A DNA stretch of 64,000 nucleotides from Azoarcus sp. DD4 (GCF_006496635.1 NZ_CP022958.1:1240001-1304000), one strand, 5' to 3'. Shown: positions 34,793 to 46,885, counted from the first letter of the stretch. Notes: a model not told the origin generated them from the sequence alone. Numbers and translations: made by a program.

Positions 34793-35553
34793 ACGACACC
34801 CCGCTGCGCGTGCTGGTCGTCGATGACGAGACACCGGCACGCAGCCGCCTGCGTGACCTGCTCGGCGACATCGCCGGCGAATGTCCGAACCTGCTGGCCG
34901 GCATGGCCGCGAACGGGCTCGAGGCGCTGCGGCTGATCGAGCAGGGCGGTGCTGTCGACGCGGTACTGTGCGACATCCGCATGCCGGTGATGGACGGCGT
35001 CGAGCTGGCCCGTCACCTGGGCCGCCTGCCGGCGCCGCCTGCGGTGATCTTCACCACCGCCTACGATCAGTACGCGGTGCAGGCTTTCGAGCTGGCAGCG
35101 GTCGATTACCTGCTGAAGCCGGTGCGTGCCGAGCGCCTGGCTGCGGCGCTGGCCAAGGTGCGTCAGCGGCGGCCACCCGCCGATGAGGCGCTGGCTGCGC
35201 TGGCGCCGGGCGAGCGCCGGCACTTCAGCGTGAATGAGCGCGGCCGCATCCTGTTGCTGCCGGTGGCCGAGGTCCGTTACCTGAAGGCCGAACTCAAATA
35301 CGTGACCGCGCGTACTGCCGAGCGCGAATTCGTGCTCGACGAGGCGCTGACCCAGATCGAGCAGGAATTCGCCGGCCGTTTCCTGCGCATCCACCGCAAC
35401 TGCCTGGTGGCGCGCGCTGCGGTCGTCGGCGTCGAGCGTGCCGGCGAACAGGACGGCGAGGCGCATTGGGAGATCCTGCTCGCCGGCATCGCCGAGCGTC
35501 TGCCGGTGAGCCGCCGGCAGTGGCCGACGGTCAAGCAGGCGCTCGGGCTGTAG
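34789..35553 (+). CDS. algR: LytTR-family response regulator AlgR
   Basis: A 254-residue response regulator: receiver domain with DDE acid cluster (VVDDETPAR), phospho-acceptor D in LCDIRMPVMDG, T in FTTAYDQYAV and K in LLKPVR; then a LytTR DNA-binding domain (about residues 145-250) with RFLRIHRNCLV. Partner of the overlapping sensor kinase. Ends 11 bases before the ppc stop, which reads in the opposite direction. Confidence 0.9.
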   Translation: MNDTPLRVLVVDDETPARSRLRDLLGDIAGECPNLLAGMAANGLEALRLIEQGGAVDAVLCDIRMPVMDGVELARHLGRLPAPPAVIFTTAYDQYAVQAFELAAVDYLLKPVRAERLAAALAKVRQRRPPADEALAALAPGERRHFSVNERGRILLLPVAEVRYLKAELKYVTARTAEREFVLDEALTQIEQEFAGRFLRIHRNCLVARAAVVGVERAGEQDGEAHWEILLAGIAERLPVSRRQWPTVKQALGL

Positions 35554-35564
35554 CAGGAGGGCCT

Positions 35565-38318
<2,754 letters not shown>

Positions 38319-38395
38319 GGGCGGGTCGGGCTGAGGCGGAGGGAGGGAGGGGAAACGCCCCGCCGGTCTGTACCGGCTTGCGGGCGGCGTGCGAT

Positions 38396-38860
38396 TCAGT
38401 GTTTCAGTTGCGCGGTTTCATGGGCGGATTCGATGGCCTGTTCGAGATACTGTCCATAAAAATCGGGGGTGCGCATGCCGACGATGCGATCGCCGCGTTG
38501 CACGCCCCGAGCGTCGTAGATTGCCACCGTCGGTGCCAGCCGTATGCCCTGCCGGCGGGCGAATTCGCGGTGCGTGCCGGGCCGGCCGGCAAAGTCGGCC
38601 AGTGCGGTATCGGCATCCAGGTCGACCTGGCGGAACCCGGCGCGGCGGCGCCAGTGGTCGTCGTTCGCCATCGGCACCAGGTAGCGCCGCGCCGCGTCGC
38701 ACCAGGTGCAGTCCGCCTGGCTGTAGAGCACCACCAGCACGCGGCCGTCGCGCCCCAGCCGGCCGGCATCCGCGGCAAGATCCCGCGCGGAGGGCAGACC
38801 CGGCGCAGCGGCGAGGGGTAACGCGACGCATGCTAGAATCGCGGCCAGCCAGCGCGCCAT
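38396..38860 (-). CDS. exported thioredoxin-fold protein
   Basis: A 154-residue protein with a signal peptide (MARWLAAILACVALPLAAAPG) and a thioredoxin-like CTWC active site in YSQADCTWCDAARRYL, plus a cis-Pro in RLAPTVAIYD. It resembles SoxW/periplasmic thioredoxins. The ATG at 38860 fits the signal peptide. It is divergent from hemC and 77 bases upstream of ppc. Substrate unknown. Confidence 0.8.
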   Translation of the reverse strand: MARWLAAILACVALPLAAAPGLPSARDLAADAGRLGRDGRVLVVLYSQADCTWCDAARRYLVPMANDDHWRRRAGFRQVDLDADTALADFAGRPGTHREFARRQGIRLAPTVAIYDARGVQRGDRIVGMRTPDFYGQYLEQAIESAHETAQLKH

Positions 38861-38988
38861 TGGTGCGAACCCTGATGCTGCACTGCGCAAGCCACCACCC
38901 CCGCGGCGGCGGCTTCCCGGCGCGGAGCGCGTGTCGGGGAGGGCGTTCAACCGCATCGAATCCGATCCTCCTGCATGAGTCCGTCGCC

Positions 38989-39942
38989 GTGAGCACTAGC
39001 ACCCCCGCAGCGCCCTTCGCCGCGCCCGAGCGCATCGTCATCGCCACCCGTGAAAGCCGTCTGGCCCTGTGGCAGGCCGAGCACGTCAAGGCGCGTCTCG
39101 AAGGATTGTATCCCGCGTGTCGCGTCGAACTGCTCGGCATGACCACCCGCGGCGACCAGATCCTCGACCGCCCGCTGGCCAAGGTCGGCGGCAAGGGGCT
39201 TTTTGTCAAGGAACTGGAAACGGCGCTGCTCGACGGCCGTGCCGACATCGCCGTGCATTCGATGAAGGATGTACCGATGGAGATGGCCGAGCCTTTCACG
39301 CTGGCCTGCATTTCGGTGCGCGAGGTTCCGCTCGATGCCTTCGTCTCCAACCGCTACGACAGCCTCGGCGACATGCCGCCGGGCACGGTGGTGGGCACAT
39401 CCTCGCTGCGGCGCGAATCGCAGCTGCACGCGCAGTATCCCTTCCTGGCGGTGACCAGCCTGCGCGGCAACCTCGATACCCGCCTGCGCAAGCTCGACGA
39501 GGGCCAGTACGACGCGATCATTCTCGCCGCGGCAGGGCTCAAGCGGCTGGGCCTGGAGAACCGCATCCGCGCCACCTTGCCGGCCGAAGTGTCGCTGCCG
39601 GCGGCGGGGCAGGGCGCGCTCGGCATTGAATGCCTGGCCGGCCGGCCGGAAGTCGCTGCCTGGCTTGCGCCGCTGAACGATTTCGCCACCTCCGCCTGCG
39701 TGCGCGCCGAGCGCGCGGTGGCGCGGGCGCTGGCCGGTAGTTGCGAAGTGCCGCTCGGTGCCTATGCCGAACTGCGCGAAGCGCGTTTGTGGCTGCGCGG
39801 TTTCGTCGCCCGGCCGGACGGTAACCGTATCGTCCGCGCCGAACGCGAAGGGGATCCCATGGATGCCGAGGCGCTCGGTCGTGCGCTGGCCGAGGATCTG
39901 CGCGCGCAGGGGGCAGATGCCATCCTGGCCGAGCTGGGTTGA
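38989..39942 (+). CDS. hemC: hydroxymethylbilane synthase (porphobilinogen deaminase)
   Basis: A 317-residue enzyme that joins four porphobilinogens into hydroxymethylbilane. IATRESRLALWQ, KVGGKGLFVKELE, AVHSMKDVP and the dipyrromethane-binding cysteine C252 in LAGSCEVPLGAYAE are present. The GTG at 38989 gives MSTSTPAAPF; an ATG at 38975 is out of frame. hemD begins 22 bases after its stop. Confidence 0.94.
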   Translation: MSTSTPAAPFAAPERIVIATRESRLALWQAEHVKARLEGLYPACRVELLGMTTRGDQILDRPLAKVGGKGLFVKELETALLDGRADIAVHSMKDVPMEMAEPFTLACISVREVPLDAFVSNRYDSLGDMPPGTVVGTSSLRRESQLHAQYPFLAVTSLRGNLDTRLRKLDEGQYDAIILAAAGLKRLGLENRIRATLPAEVSLPAAGQGALGIECLAGRPEVAAWLAPLNDFATSACVRAERAVARALAGSCEVPLGAYAELREARLWLRGFVARPDGNRIVRAEREGDPMDAEALGRALAEDLRAQGADAILAELG

Positions 39943-39964
39943 GCGGGCGGCCAGCAGGTGTTCC

Positions 39965-40750
39965 GTGCCGGGGGCTGATTCCGCACTGCCGCTTGCCGGG
40001 CGCCGGATCGCGGTGACGCGGCCGGCGGGCCAGGCTGCCTCGTTGTGCGATGCCATCCAGGCCGCGGGTGGTGAAGCGCTGCTGTTCCCGGTGCTCGCCA
40101 TCGCCGCGGTGGAAGACGATGGCGCGCTGGTCGCGACCATCGACCGGCTCGACGACTTCGACCTCGCCTTCTTCGTCAGCCCGAACGCCGTCGAGCATGC
40201 GCTTGCGGCAGTGCGCGGCCGCCGCAACTGGCCATCGCGGCTGGCGGTCGCGACGGTGGGCAAGGGTAGCGAGCGGGCGCTTGCACAGGCGGGGTTCGCG
40301 CAGGTCATCGCTCCGGCCAGCGGTTTCGATTCCGAGTCGGTGCTGGCCTTGCCCGAATTCGCCGAACCCGCGGTGCGCGGCAAGCGCATTCTCATCTTTC
40401 GCGGCGACGGCGGCCGCGACCTGCTCGCCGAAGTGCTGCGCGAGCGCGGTGCCGAAGTCGTCCACGCGACCTGCTACCGCCGTTACCGGCCGGCGCTCGA
40501 TCCGGCCATCCTGCTGGCGCCTGCTGCGCGTGGCGAGCTGGATGCGCTGCTGCTGACCAGCAGCGAAGGCGTGCGCAACCTGGTCGACATGCTTGGCGAT
40601 GCCGCCTGCGCGCGCCTGAATGCGGTGCCGGTGTTCGTGCCACATCCGCGCATCGCCGCCCACGCCCGCGCGGCGGGATTTGCCACGGTGATCGAGACCG
40701 AGGCCGGTGACGACGGCCTGCTGCGGGCGCTCGTCCGCCACTTTGGTTAA
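39965..40750 (+). CDS. hemD: uroporphyrinogen-III synthase
   Basis: A 261-residue protein that cyclises hydroxymethylbilane with ring-D inversion. The fold is poorly conserved, but RRIAVTRPAGQA, FDLAFFVSPNAVEH, LIFRGDGGRDLL and LLLTSSEGVRNL are typical. The GTG at 39965 is preferred; the frame upstream lies within hemC. Position between hemC and hemX supports the call. Confidence 0.9.
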   Translation: MPGADSALPLAGRRIAVTRPAGQAASLCDAIQAAGGEALLFPVLAIAAVEDDGALVATIDRLDDFDLAFFVSPNAVEHALAAVRGRRNWPSRLAVATVGKGSERALAQAGFAQVIAPASGFDSESVLALPEFAEPAVRGKRILIFRGDGGRDLLAEVLRERGAEVVHATCYRRYRPALDPAILLAPAARGELDALLLTSSEGVRNLVDMLGDAACARLNAVPVFVPHPRIAAHARAAGFATVIETEAGDDGLLRALVRHFG

Positions 40751-40759
40751 ACTCTCGGC

Positions 40760-41989
40760 ATGAACGAAGAAACTCCCGCGCTCACCTCGTCGCCGGCTTC
40801 CGCGCAGCCGGCAGCAAGCGCCGCGTCGGCGGCGCCGTCCGATTCCTCTGCCGGCAAACCTCCTGCTCCGGCGCCGCGTGCGAGCGGCGCGGCGGGCTGG
40901 GCGGTGCTGCTCGCGGTCATCGCCGTGGGCGGTGCCGGCCTCGCCGGCTGGCAGGCCTGGGAAACACGTGGTCGCGTCGGCGAGCTGCGCGAGGAACTCG
41001 CCAGCCGCCTGAATGCGGGCGACACGGTGGCGACCGAGGCCCGTGCCATCGCACGCCAGCAGCAGGAAACGCTTGCTGCGCTGCAGGGCAAGGTCGGTGC
41101 GCTCGAAGCCAAGGTCGAGGCGACCGAGGGCCAGGCCGCCGCGCTGGAGGCGCTGTACCAGGAATTCTCACGCTCGCGCGAAGACCGCGTGGTCGCCGAG
41201 GTGGAGCAGGCGATCACCATCGCTGCCCAGCAGCTGCAGCTCGCTGGCAATCTCGAGGCCGCCCTGATCGCGCTGCAGGGCGCGGAAGCGCGGTTGGCGC
41301 TGCAGGACAAGGGGCAGCTTGCGCCGCTGCGTCGGGCCTTGGCCAAGGACATCGAGCAGCTCAAACTGCTGCCGGAAGTCGACGTCGGCGGTGTGGCGCT
41401 GCGGCTCGAACGCCTGCTGGAGCGGGCGGATGCACTGCCGTTCGCGTTCGAGAGCACGCTGCCGGAATCTGCCGAGGCGACGTCCGGCAAGGATGCGCCG
41501 GCCGCGGACGGGCGCTTCGGCCTGGCGATGGAGTTCGTCAGCCAGTTCGCCCTCGATATCTGGCGCGAGCTGCGTGCCCTGGTGCGGGTCGAGCGGCTCG
41601 ACCAGTCCGAACCGGTGCTGCTTGCCCCGGCGCAAAGCACTTATCTGCGGGAAAACCTGAAGATCCGCCTGCTGACGGCCAGGCTGGCCCTGCTGGCGCG
41701 CGACGGCCGCACCTACGCTGCCGACCTCGCCCAGGCGCGCAGCTGGATCGAGCGTTTCTTCGACACCCGCGACGAGCGCGTGCGCAATTCGATCGACGAA
41801 CTGAAGGTGCTGGAGGCTGTACCGGTCAGTGCCGAACGCCCCGCGCTCACCGAAAGCTTCGCCGCCCTGCGCGTGCTGCAGGCCCGTTCCGGCGACCTGC
41901 GTCCTGCCGCTCCGGCCCAGCCGGCCAGCGGCGGCAAGCCGACGCCCGCTGCCCAGCCCGGTGGTACGCCCACCGCGCCGCAACGCTGA
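40760..41989 (+). CDS. hemX: HemX-like membrane protein
   Basis: A 409-residue protein with an Ala/Pro/Ser-rich cytoplasmic N-terminus, one transmembrane segment (about residues 37-58, GWAVLLAVIAVGGAGLAGWQAW), a coiled coil (about 65-135) and an alpha-helical periplasmic domain with ILRALGR-type repeats replaced by LLTARLALLARDG. Annotated in many genomes as uroporphyrin-III C-methyltransferase, but it lacks the SAM-methylase motifs. Starts nine bases after hemD and is followed by hemY. Confidence 0.88.
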   Translation: MNEETPALTSSPASAQPAASAASAAPSDSSAGKPPAPAPRASGAAGWAVLLAVIAVGGAGLAGWQAWETRGRVGELREELASRLNAGDTVATEARAIARQQQETLAALQGKVGALEAKVEATEGQAAALEALYQEFSRSREDRVVAEVEQAITIAAQQLQLAGNLEAALIALQGAEARLALQDKGQLAPLRRALAKDIEQLKLLPEVDVGGVALRLERLLERADALPFAFESTLPESAEATSGKDAPAADGRFGLAMEFVSQFALDIWRELRALVRVERLDQSEPVLLAPAQSTYLRENLKIRLLTARLALLARDGRTYAADLAQARSWIERFFDTRDERVRNSIDELKVLEAVPVSAERPALTESFAALRVLQARSGDLRPAAPAQPASGGKPTPAAQPGGTPTAPQR

Positions 41990-42001
41990 GGACGGGCGGA
42001 C

Positions 42002-43201
42002 ATGCGGGCCCTGATCTGGCTGATCGGCATCTTTGCCATGGCGGTGGGACTGGCGATGGTCGCCGGCCTCAACGACGGTTATGTACTCGTGGTGCTGCCG
42101 CCCTGGCGGGTGCAGCTGTCGCTCAACCTGCTGGTGGTGCTGCTCCTGCTCGGCTTCGTCGTCGGCTATTTCGTGCTGCGGTTGATCGGCCGCACGCTCG
42201 AGTTGCCGGCGCGGGTGAGCCTGTGGCGCGAACGGCGCCGGCGCGAGAAGGCCGGGCGTGCCTTGCGCGAGGCCTTGCGGGCGCTGTTCGAAGGTCGCTT
42301 CGCGCAGGCGCTCAAGCATGCCTCGGGTGCGTTTTCGGCAGGGGAAAGCCCGGCCATGGCCGCCTTGGTGGCGGCGCGTGCCGCGCATGCGATGCGTGAC
42401 GACACCCGCTACCGTATCTGGCTCGGTCACGCCACCGACCAGGGTGAGGAGGCGCGCGTCGCCCGGCTGATGACCGAGGCCGAACTCGCGATCGAAGGGC
42501 GGCGTTTCGACGAAGCGGCCGAGCGGCTCGAGATGTTGCGCCTCTCGGGGCATCGCCAGATTGCCGTGCTGCGCCTGTCGCTGCGGGTCGCCTCGGCGCT
42601 GCAGCGTTGGGACGAAGTGCTGCGGCTCACCCGCCAGCTCTACAAGCACAAGGCGCTGTCGGACGAACAGGCGGCGCCGCTGCTGCGTCGCGCCCATGTC
42701 GAGCGCCTCAAGGAACTCGGCGGCGATGCCGCTGCGCTGGCGGACTACTGGAACGAGATCCCCGCCGACGAACTGCGCGATCGCCGCTTCGTCGAGCGCG
42801 CGGTGCCGATGCTGTCCAGCGTCGGCCAGGGGGCGCTGGCGCGCCGTACCCTGGAGCGTCTGCTCGATGAAGAGTGGGACGGCGGGCTGGCCCGGCTGTA
42901 CGCCCACTGCGGCGATGGCGAGGGCGACGCGGTGGCCTGTCTGGCGCGCGGCGAGGCCTGGCTGAAGAAGCAGCCGCGCGATGCCGGCCTCTTGTTCGCG
43001 CTCGGACGCCTGTGCATAGCCGCCCAGCTGTGGGGCAAGGCCCAGAGCTATCTGGAAGCCTCGCTCAATCTCGCGCCGACCGTGGAAACCCATCTCGCCC
43101 TGGCCCGTCTGCTGGAACGACTGGAGCGCCCGGACGAGGCGCAGCGACATTACCGCGCCGCGGCGGTAAGGATAGACGGCGCTGCCAGCGCGGCTGGTTA
43201 G
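42002..43201 (+). CDS. hemY: HemY-like TPR membrane protein
   Basis: A 399-residue protein with two N-terminal transmembrane segments (about residues 4-22 and 39-60) followed by a TPR-rich domain (LARRTLERLLDEEWD, ALGRLCIAAQLWGKAQ, ALARLLERL). This is the proteobacterial HemY of the hemCDXY operon, unrelated to the protoporphyrinogen oxidase of the same name. Starts 12 bases after hemX. Confidence 0.9.
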   Translation: MRALIWLIGIFAMAVGLAMVAGLNDGYVLVVLPPWRVQLSLNLLVVLLLLGFVVGYFVLRLIGRTLELPARVSLWRERRRREKAGRALREALRALFEGRFAQALKHASGAFSAGESPAMAALVAARAAHAMRDDTRYRIWLGHATDQGEEARVARLMTEAELAIEGRRFDEAAERLEMLRLSGHRQIAVLRLSLRVASALQRWDEVLRLTRQLYKHKALSDEQAAPLLRRAHVERLKELGGDAAALADYWNEIPADELRDRRFVERAVPMLSSVGQGALARRTLERLLDEEWDGGLARLYAHCGDGEGDAVACLARGEAWLKKQPRDAGLLFALGRLCIAAQLWGKAQSYLEASLNLAPTVETHLALARLLERLERPDEAQRHYRAAAVRIDGAASAAG

Positions 43202-43207
43202 CAAGCG

Positions 43208-43237
43208 GACGAGGCCCCATGCGGGCCTCGTCTCTTT
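43208..43237 (+). terminator. terminator after hemY
   Basis: GACGAGGCCC (43208-43217), loop CATGC, GGGCCTCGTC (43223-43232), a perfect ten-pair stem followed by TCTTT. Ends hemCDXY transcription. Confidence 0.75.
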
Positions 43238-43322
43238 CAGGCGTTTGCTTGCCCGCTTCCCGGCAGTGGATTAAGGGAATTCCCTAGTGACAGATCGGCG
43301 TTCACGATCTACGATTCATCAA

Positions 43323-43335
43323 CTTGTCTGACAAG
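43323..43335. promoter_or_regulatory. FadR/GntR-type operator overlapping the regulator's start codon
   Basis: CTTGTCTGACAAG is a 13-base palindrome matching the TNGTNNNACNA operator pattern of FadR-subfamily GntR regulators. It overlaps the TTG (43324-43326) proposed as the start of the adjacent GntR gene, which suggests autoregulation. Confidence 0.6.
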
Positions 43336-44088
43336 CAGATAACCTTGATCCAAGCTGCCAAACTTCCCCGCCCCTTACGGCTCAGCGACACCCTGGCGCG
43401 CCAGATCGAAGACTGGATACGCGACCAGGGCATGGTGCCGGGAGCGCAGCTGCCCACCGAAAAATTGCTGTGTGAGCGCTTCGGCGTCAGCCGTGCGGTG
43501 GTGCGCGAGGCGATCTCGCGGCTCAAGGCCGAAGGCTGCGTCGAGACGCGGCAGGGACTGGGCGCTTTTGTCGCGGCCCGGCCGGGGCAGGGCAGTTTCC
43601 GCCTGCTGCGCGAGGCGGAGGCCACGCCCGACGAGTTTGCCGAAGTGTTCGAGATGCGTTGCCTGGTGGAGACCGGCGCTGCCGAGCTGGCGGCGCGGCG
43701 GCGCAGCCAGACCGATCTCGAACGCCTGGCCGCGGCGCTGGCTCAGATGGAACGCGCGCTGGCTGGCGACGTCGATGGTGCGAGCGCCGACGATGCTTTC
43801 CACGTCGCCATCGCCACCGCAACCGGCAATGGGCAGCTTGCGCGTTTCCTGGCCTTCATGGGGCGCCAGTTTTCCGAGTCGCGTCAGCCGACCTGGGACG
43901 CGAGCGGTTTGCGTTCGGGGCGTGCGGCCGAGGCTCAGGCCGAGCACCGGCGCATCTTCGAGGCTATCCGTGCGCAGGATGGCGAGGCAGCACGGGAGGC
44001 GGCGCGCGCGCATCTGGTGAGTGCCGCCCGCAGGTTGGGCATGGTTTCGCTGGAGCAGGCCTTTCCGCTGCCGATGGCGTCGGCGTAA
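43324..44088 (+). CDS. GntR/FadR-family regulator, likely of the glc operon
   Basis: A 254-residue regulator: N-terminal winged helix (about residues 17-80) with LPTEKLLCERFGVSRAVVREAISRLK, and a C-terminal FCD ligand domain with metal-type residues in DDAFHVAIA, EHRRIFEAI and ARAHL. GlcC, LldR and PdhR belong to this subfamily; adjacency to glcDEF suggests glycolate or lactate as effector. The start is uncertain: TTG at 43324 has no clear ribosome site and lies in the operator; TTG at 43345 is an alternative. It is transcribed in the same direction as glcD. Confidence 0.82.
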   Translation: MSDKQITLIQAAKLPRPLRLSDTLARQIEDWIRDQGMVPGAQLPTEKLLCERFGVSRAVVREAISRLKAEGCVETRQGLGAFVAARPGQGSFRLLREAEATPDEFAEVFEMRCLVETGAAELAARRRSQTDLERLAAALAQMERALAGDVDGASADDAFHVAIATATGNGQLARFLAFMGRQFSESRQPTWDASGLRSGRAAEAQAEHRRIFEAIRAQDGEAAREAARAHLVSAARRLGMVSLEQAFPLPMASA

Positions 44089-44165
44089 ACGGTGTCCGCG
44101 GCGCGGACACGCAGATCTGAAGCGACGGTGCGACGTTGCCGTGGCGATACAAAAAGGGGGTGAAT

Positions 44166-45689
44166 GTGGCTGAAAGCGATGTGCTCACCGCGGCTGACGC
44201 GATGCCCGGCCGCGACGACGTGGACTTCTCCGCGATCGACAAGGCGCGGGTGGTCGAGGCGCTGGCGCGGGTATTGCCCGCCGGTGCCCTGATGTTCGAG
44301 GCCGAGGATCTGCGGCCTTACGAATGCGACGGCCTGGCGGCCTACCGCGCCCTGCCGCTGGCGGTGGTGTTGCCGGCGACCGAGGCGGAAGTGGTGGCCG
44401 TGCTCGAGGTCTGCGCCGAACTCGGTGTGCCGGTGGTGGCGCGCGGCGCTGGTACCGGGCTGTCGGGCGGCGCGCTGCCGCATACGCACGGCGTGCTGTT
44501 GTCGCTGGCACGCTTCACCCGCATCCTGCACCTCGACGCCCATGCGCGGACGGCCGTGGTGCAGCCGGGCGTACGCAACCTCGCCATCTCCGAGGCTGCA
44601 GCGCCCTACGGTCTTTACTACGCGCCTGATCCGTCGTCGCAGATCGCCTGCACCATAGGCGGCAACGTCGCCGAGAATTCCGGCGGGGTGCATTGCCTGA
44701 AGTACGGCCTCACGGGGCACAACCTGCTGCGGGTGCGCGGCGTTACCATCGAGGGCGAGGTGGTCGAGTTCGGCAGCCATGCGCTCGATGTGCCGGGCTA
44801 CGACCTGCTGGCGCTGATGACCGGCTCCGAGGGCATGCTGGCGGTGGTCACCGAGGTCACGGTCAAGCTCACACCCAAGCCGCAGCTTGCGCAGTGCGTA
44901 CTCGCCGCCTTCGACGATGTGGTCAAGGCGGGTGAAGCGGTGGCAGCCATCATCGCCGCCGGCATCATTCCGGCCGGGCTGGAGATGATGGACCAGCCGG
45001 CCACCGCCGCGGTCGAGGAGTTCGTCCATGCTGGCTATCCGCTGGACGCCAAGGCCATCCTGCTGTGTGAGTCGGACGGCACGCCGGAGGAAGTGGCCGA
45101 GGAAATCGGCCGCGTGCGGGAGGTGCTGGAGCACAGCGGCGCGACCGAGATCCGGGTGTCGCGTGACGAGGCCGAACGGCTCAGGTTCTGGGCCGGGCGC
45201 AAGGCCGCCTTCCCTGCTGCCGGCCGGCTGTCGCCCGATTACTACTGCATGGACGGCACGATTCCGCGCAAGCGCCTGGGTGAAATGCTGGAGGCCATCC
45301 AGGCGATGGAGCAGAAGTACGCGCTGCGTTGCATCAACGTCTTCCATGCCGGCGACGGCAACCTGCATCCGCTCATCCTGTTCGATGCCAACCAGCCGGG
45401 CGAACTCGAGCGGGCGGAAGCCTTCGGCGCCGACATCCTCGAACTGTCGGTGGCGCTGGGCGGGACCGTCACCGGCGAGCACGGTGTCGGTGTCGAGAAG
45501 ATCAACCAGATGTGCAGCCAGTTCGGTGAGCGTGAGCGCATCCAGTTCTTCCGGGTGAAGGCGGCCTTCGACCCGCTCGGTCTGCTCAATCCCGGCAAGG
45601 CGATCCCGACCCTGCATCGCTGTGCCGAATATGGCCGCATGCGGGTGACGGGCGGCGCCCTGCCGCATCCCGAACTGCCGCGCTTCTGA
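44166..45689 (+). CDS. glcD: glycolate oxidase subunit GlcD
   Basis: A 507-residue FAD-binding oxidoreductase: VVARGAGTGLSGGALP (FAD-binding PP-loop), YAPDPSSQIACTIGGNVAENSGG and the C-terminal HAGDGNLHP and GTVTGEHGVGVEK. It oxidises glycolate to glyoxylate as part of the GlcDEF membrane complex. The GTG at 44166 follows AAAAGGGGG at optimal distance, so it is preferred over the ATG at 44136. Confidence 0.93.
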   Translation: MAESDVLTAADAMPGRDDVDFSAIDKARVVEALARVLPAGALMFEAEDLRPYECDGLAAYRALPLAVVLPATEAEVVAVLEVCAELGVPVVARGAGTGLSGGALPHTHGVLLSLARFTRILHLDAHARTAVVQPGVRNLAISEAAAPYGLYYAPDPSSQIACTIGGNVAENSGGVHCLKYGLTGHNLLRVRGVTIEGEVVEFGSHALDVPGYDLLALMTGSEGMLAVVTEVTVKLTPKPQLAQCVLAAFDDVVKAGEAVAAIIAAGIIPAGLEMMDQPATAAVEEFVHAGYPLDAKAILLCESDGTPEEVAEEIGRVREVLEHSGATEIRVSRDEAERLRFWAGRKAAFPAAGRLSPDYYCMDGTIPRKRLGEMLEAIQAMEQKYALRCINVFHAGDGNLHPLILFDANQPGELERAEAFGADILELSVALGGTVTGEHGVGVEKINQMCSQFGERERIQFFRVKAAFDPLGLLNPGKAIPTLHRCAEYGRMRVTGGALPHPELPRF

Positions 45690-45695
45690 TCCGCC

Positions 45696-45824
45696 ATGGG
45701 CGACAAGGCGTGGGCGCAGTTCCTGTTCGTCGCGGTGCCGGTGCTGTCGCTGGTCGGCGCCTGGCTGGCGTTGCGCGCGGTGAGCGGGCGCCGCAAACCC
45801 CAAGACAAGGCTGAAGATCAATGA
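45696..45824 (+). CDS. 42-residue single-pass membrane protein between glcD and glcE
   Basis: ATG at 45696, six bases after the glcD stop, opens a 42-codon frame ending in a TGA that overlaps the glcE start (ATGA, 45821-45824). Residues about 8-29 (QFLFVAVPVLSLVGAWLALR, in part) form a clear transmembrane helix followed by a basic tail RRKPQDK. The tight coupling on both sides argues that it is translated. It could anchor or stabilise the GlcDEF complex; no family is recognised. Confidence 0.65.
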   Translation: MGDKAWAQFLFVAVPVLSLVGAWLALRAVSGRRKPQDKAEDQ

Positions 45825-46882
45825 CCGATATCGTTTCCGGCTGGGCCGAGCGCATTCGCGCCGCCGCGGCCGAAGGCAGGCCGCTGCAGTTGTACGGCGG
45901 CGGCACCAAATCGTTTTACGGACGCAGCTGCGAGGGCGAGCCGTTCGACGTGTCCGGCCATCGTGGCGTGGTGAGCTACGAGCCGACCGAACTGGTGGTG
46001 ACGGTGCGCGGCGGTACGCCGCTTGCCGAGCTCGAAGCACTGCTGGCCACGCGCCAGCAGTTCCTCGCCTTCGAGCCGCCGGCATTCGGCCCGAATGCCA
46101 CCGTCGGCGGTTGTGTCGCGGCAGGGCTGTCCGGGCCGCGCCGTGCAGCGGCCGGTGCGCTGCGCGATTTCGTGCTGGGCGTGAAGCTGCTCGACGGTCG
46201 TGGCGACGTACTGTCCTTCGGCGGCCAGGTGATGAAGAACGTGGCCGGCTACGATGTTTCCCGCGTGATCGCGGGCAGCATGGGCACGCTCGGCGTGCTG
46301 CTGGAGGTGTCGCTCAAGGTGCTGCCCCAGCCCACCGCCGAGGCCAGCCTGCGCTTCGAGTGCGACGAGGCGAGCGCGATCGACCGGCTCAACGACTGGG
46401 GCGGCCAGCCCTTGCCGATCTCGGCGTCGGCCTGGGCGGATGGCGTGCTCACGCTGCGGCTGTCGGGTGCCGAGGCGGCGGTGAGTGCCGCCCGCGCGCG
46501 GCTCGGCGGCGAAACGCTGGCTGCGGACGAAGCCGCGGCTTTCTGGACCAGCGTGCGCGAGCACACCGCGCCGTGGTTCGCCCGTGCGCCGTTGTGGCGG
46601 CTGTCGTTGCCGAGTTCGGCGGCACCGCTGCGCCTCGCCGGCAAGCAGTTCATCGAATGGGGTGGGGCACTGCGCTGGCTGCAGACCGACCAGCCGGCCG
46701 CCGCGGTGCGCGAGCGCGTCGCCCAGCTCGGCGGTACGGCCACGCTTTTCGCCGGCGGCGATCGCAGCGGCGACGTCTTCCATCCCTTGCCCGAGGCGCT
46801 GATGCGCATCCAGCAACGCCTGAAGGCGGCTTTCGACCCCGCCGGCATCTTCAACCCCGGCCGGATCTATCAAGGACTCTGA
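45821..46882 (+). CDS. glcE: glycolate oxidase subunit GlcE
   Basis: A 353-residue FAD-binding subunit of glycolate oxidase: LQLYGGGTKSFYGR, PNATVGGCVAAGLSGPRR and GGQVMKNVAGYDVSR are typical of GlcE. It is shorter than GlcD and lacks its C-terminal metal-binding segment. Starts in the stop of the small membrane-protein gene and precedes glcF by three bases. Confidence 0.92.
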   Translation: MTDIVSGWAERIRAAAAEGRPLQLYGGGTKSFYGRSCEGEPFDVSGHRGVVSYEPTELVVTVRGGTPLAELEALLATRQQFLAFEPPAFGPNATVGGCVAAGLSGPRRAAAGALRDFVLGVKLLDGRGDVLSFGGQVMKNVAGYDVSRVIAGSMGTLGVLLEVSLKVLPQPTAEASLRFECDEASAIDRLNDWGGQPLPISASAWADGVLTLRLSGAEAAVSAARARLGGETLAADEAAAFWTSVREHTAPWFARAPLWRLSLPSSAAPLRLAGKQFIEWGGALRWLQTDQPAAAVRERVAQLGGTATLFAGGDRSGDVFHPLPEALMRIQQRLKAAFDPAGIFNPGRIYQGL

Positions 46883-46885
46883 CGC

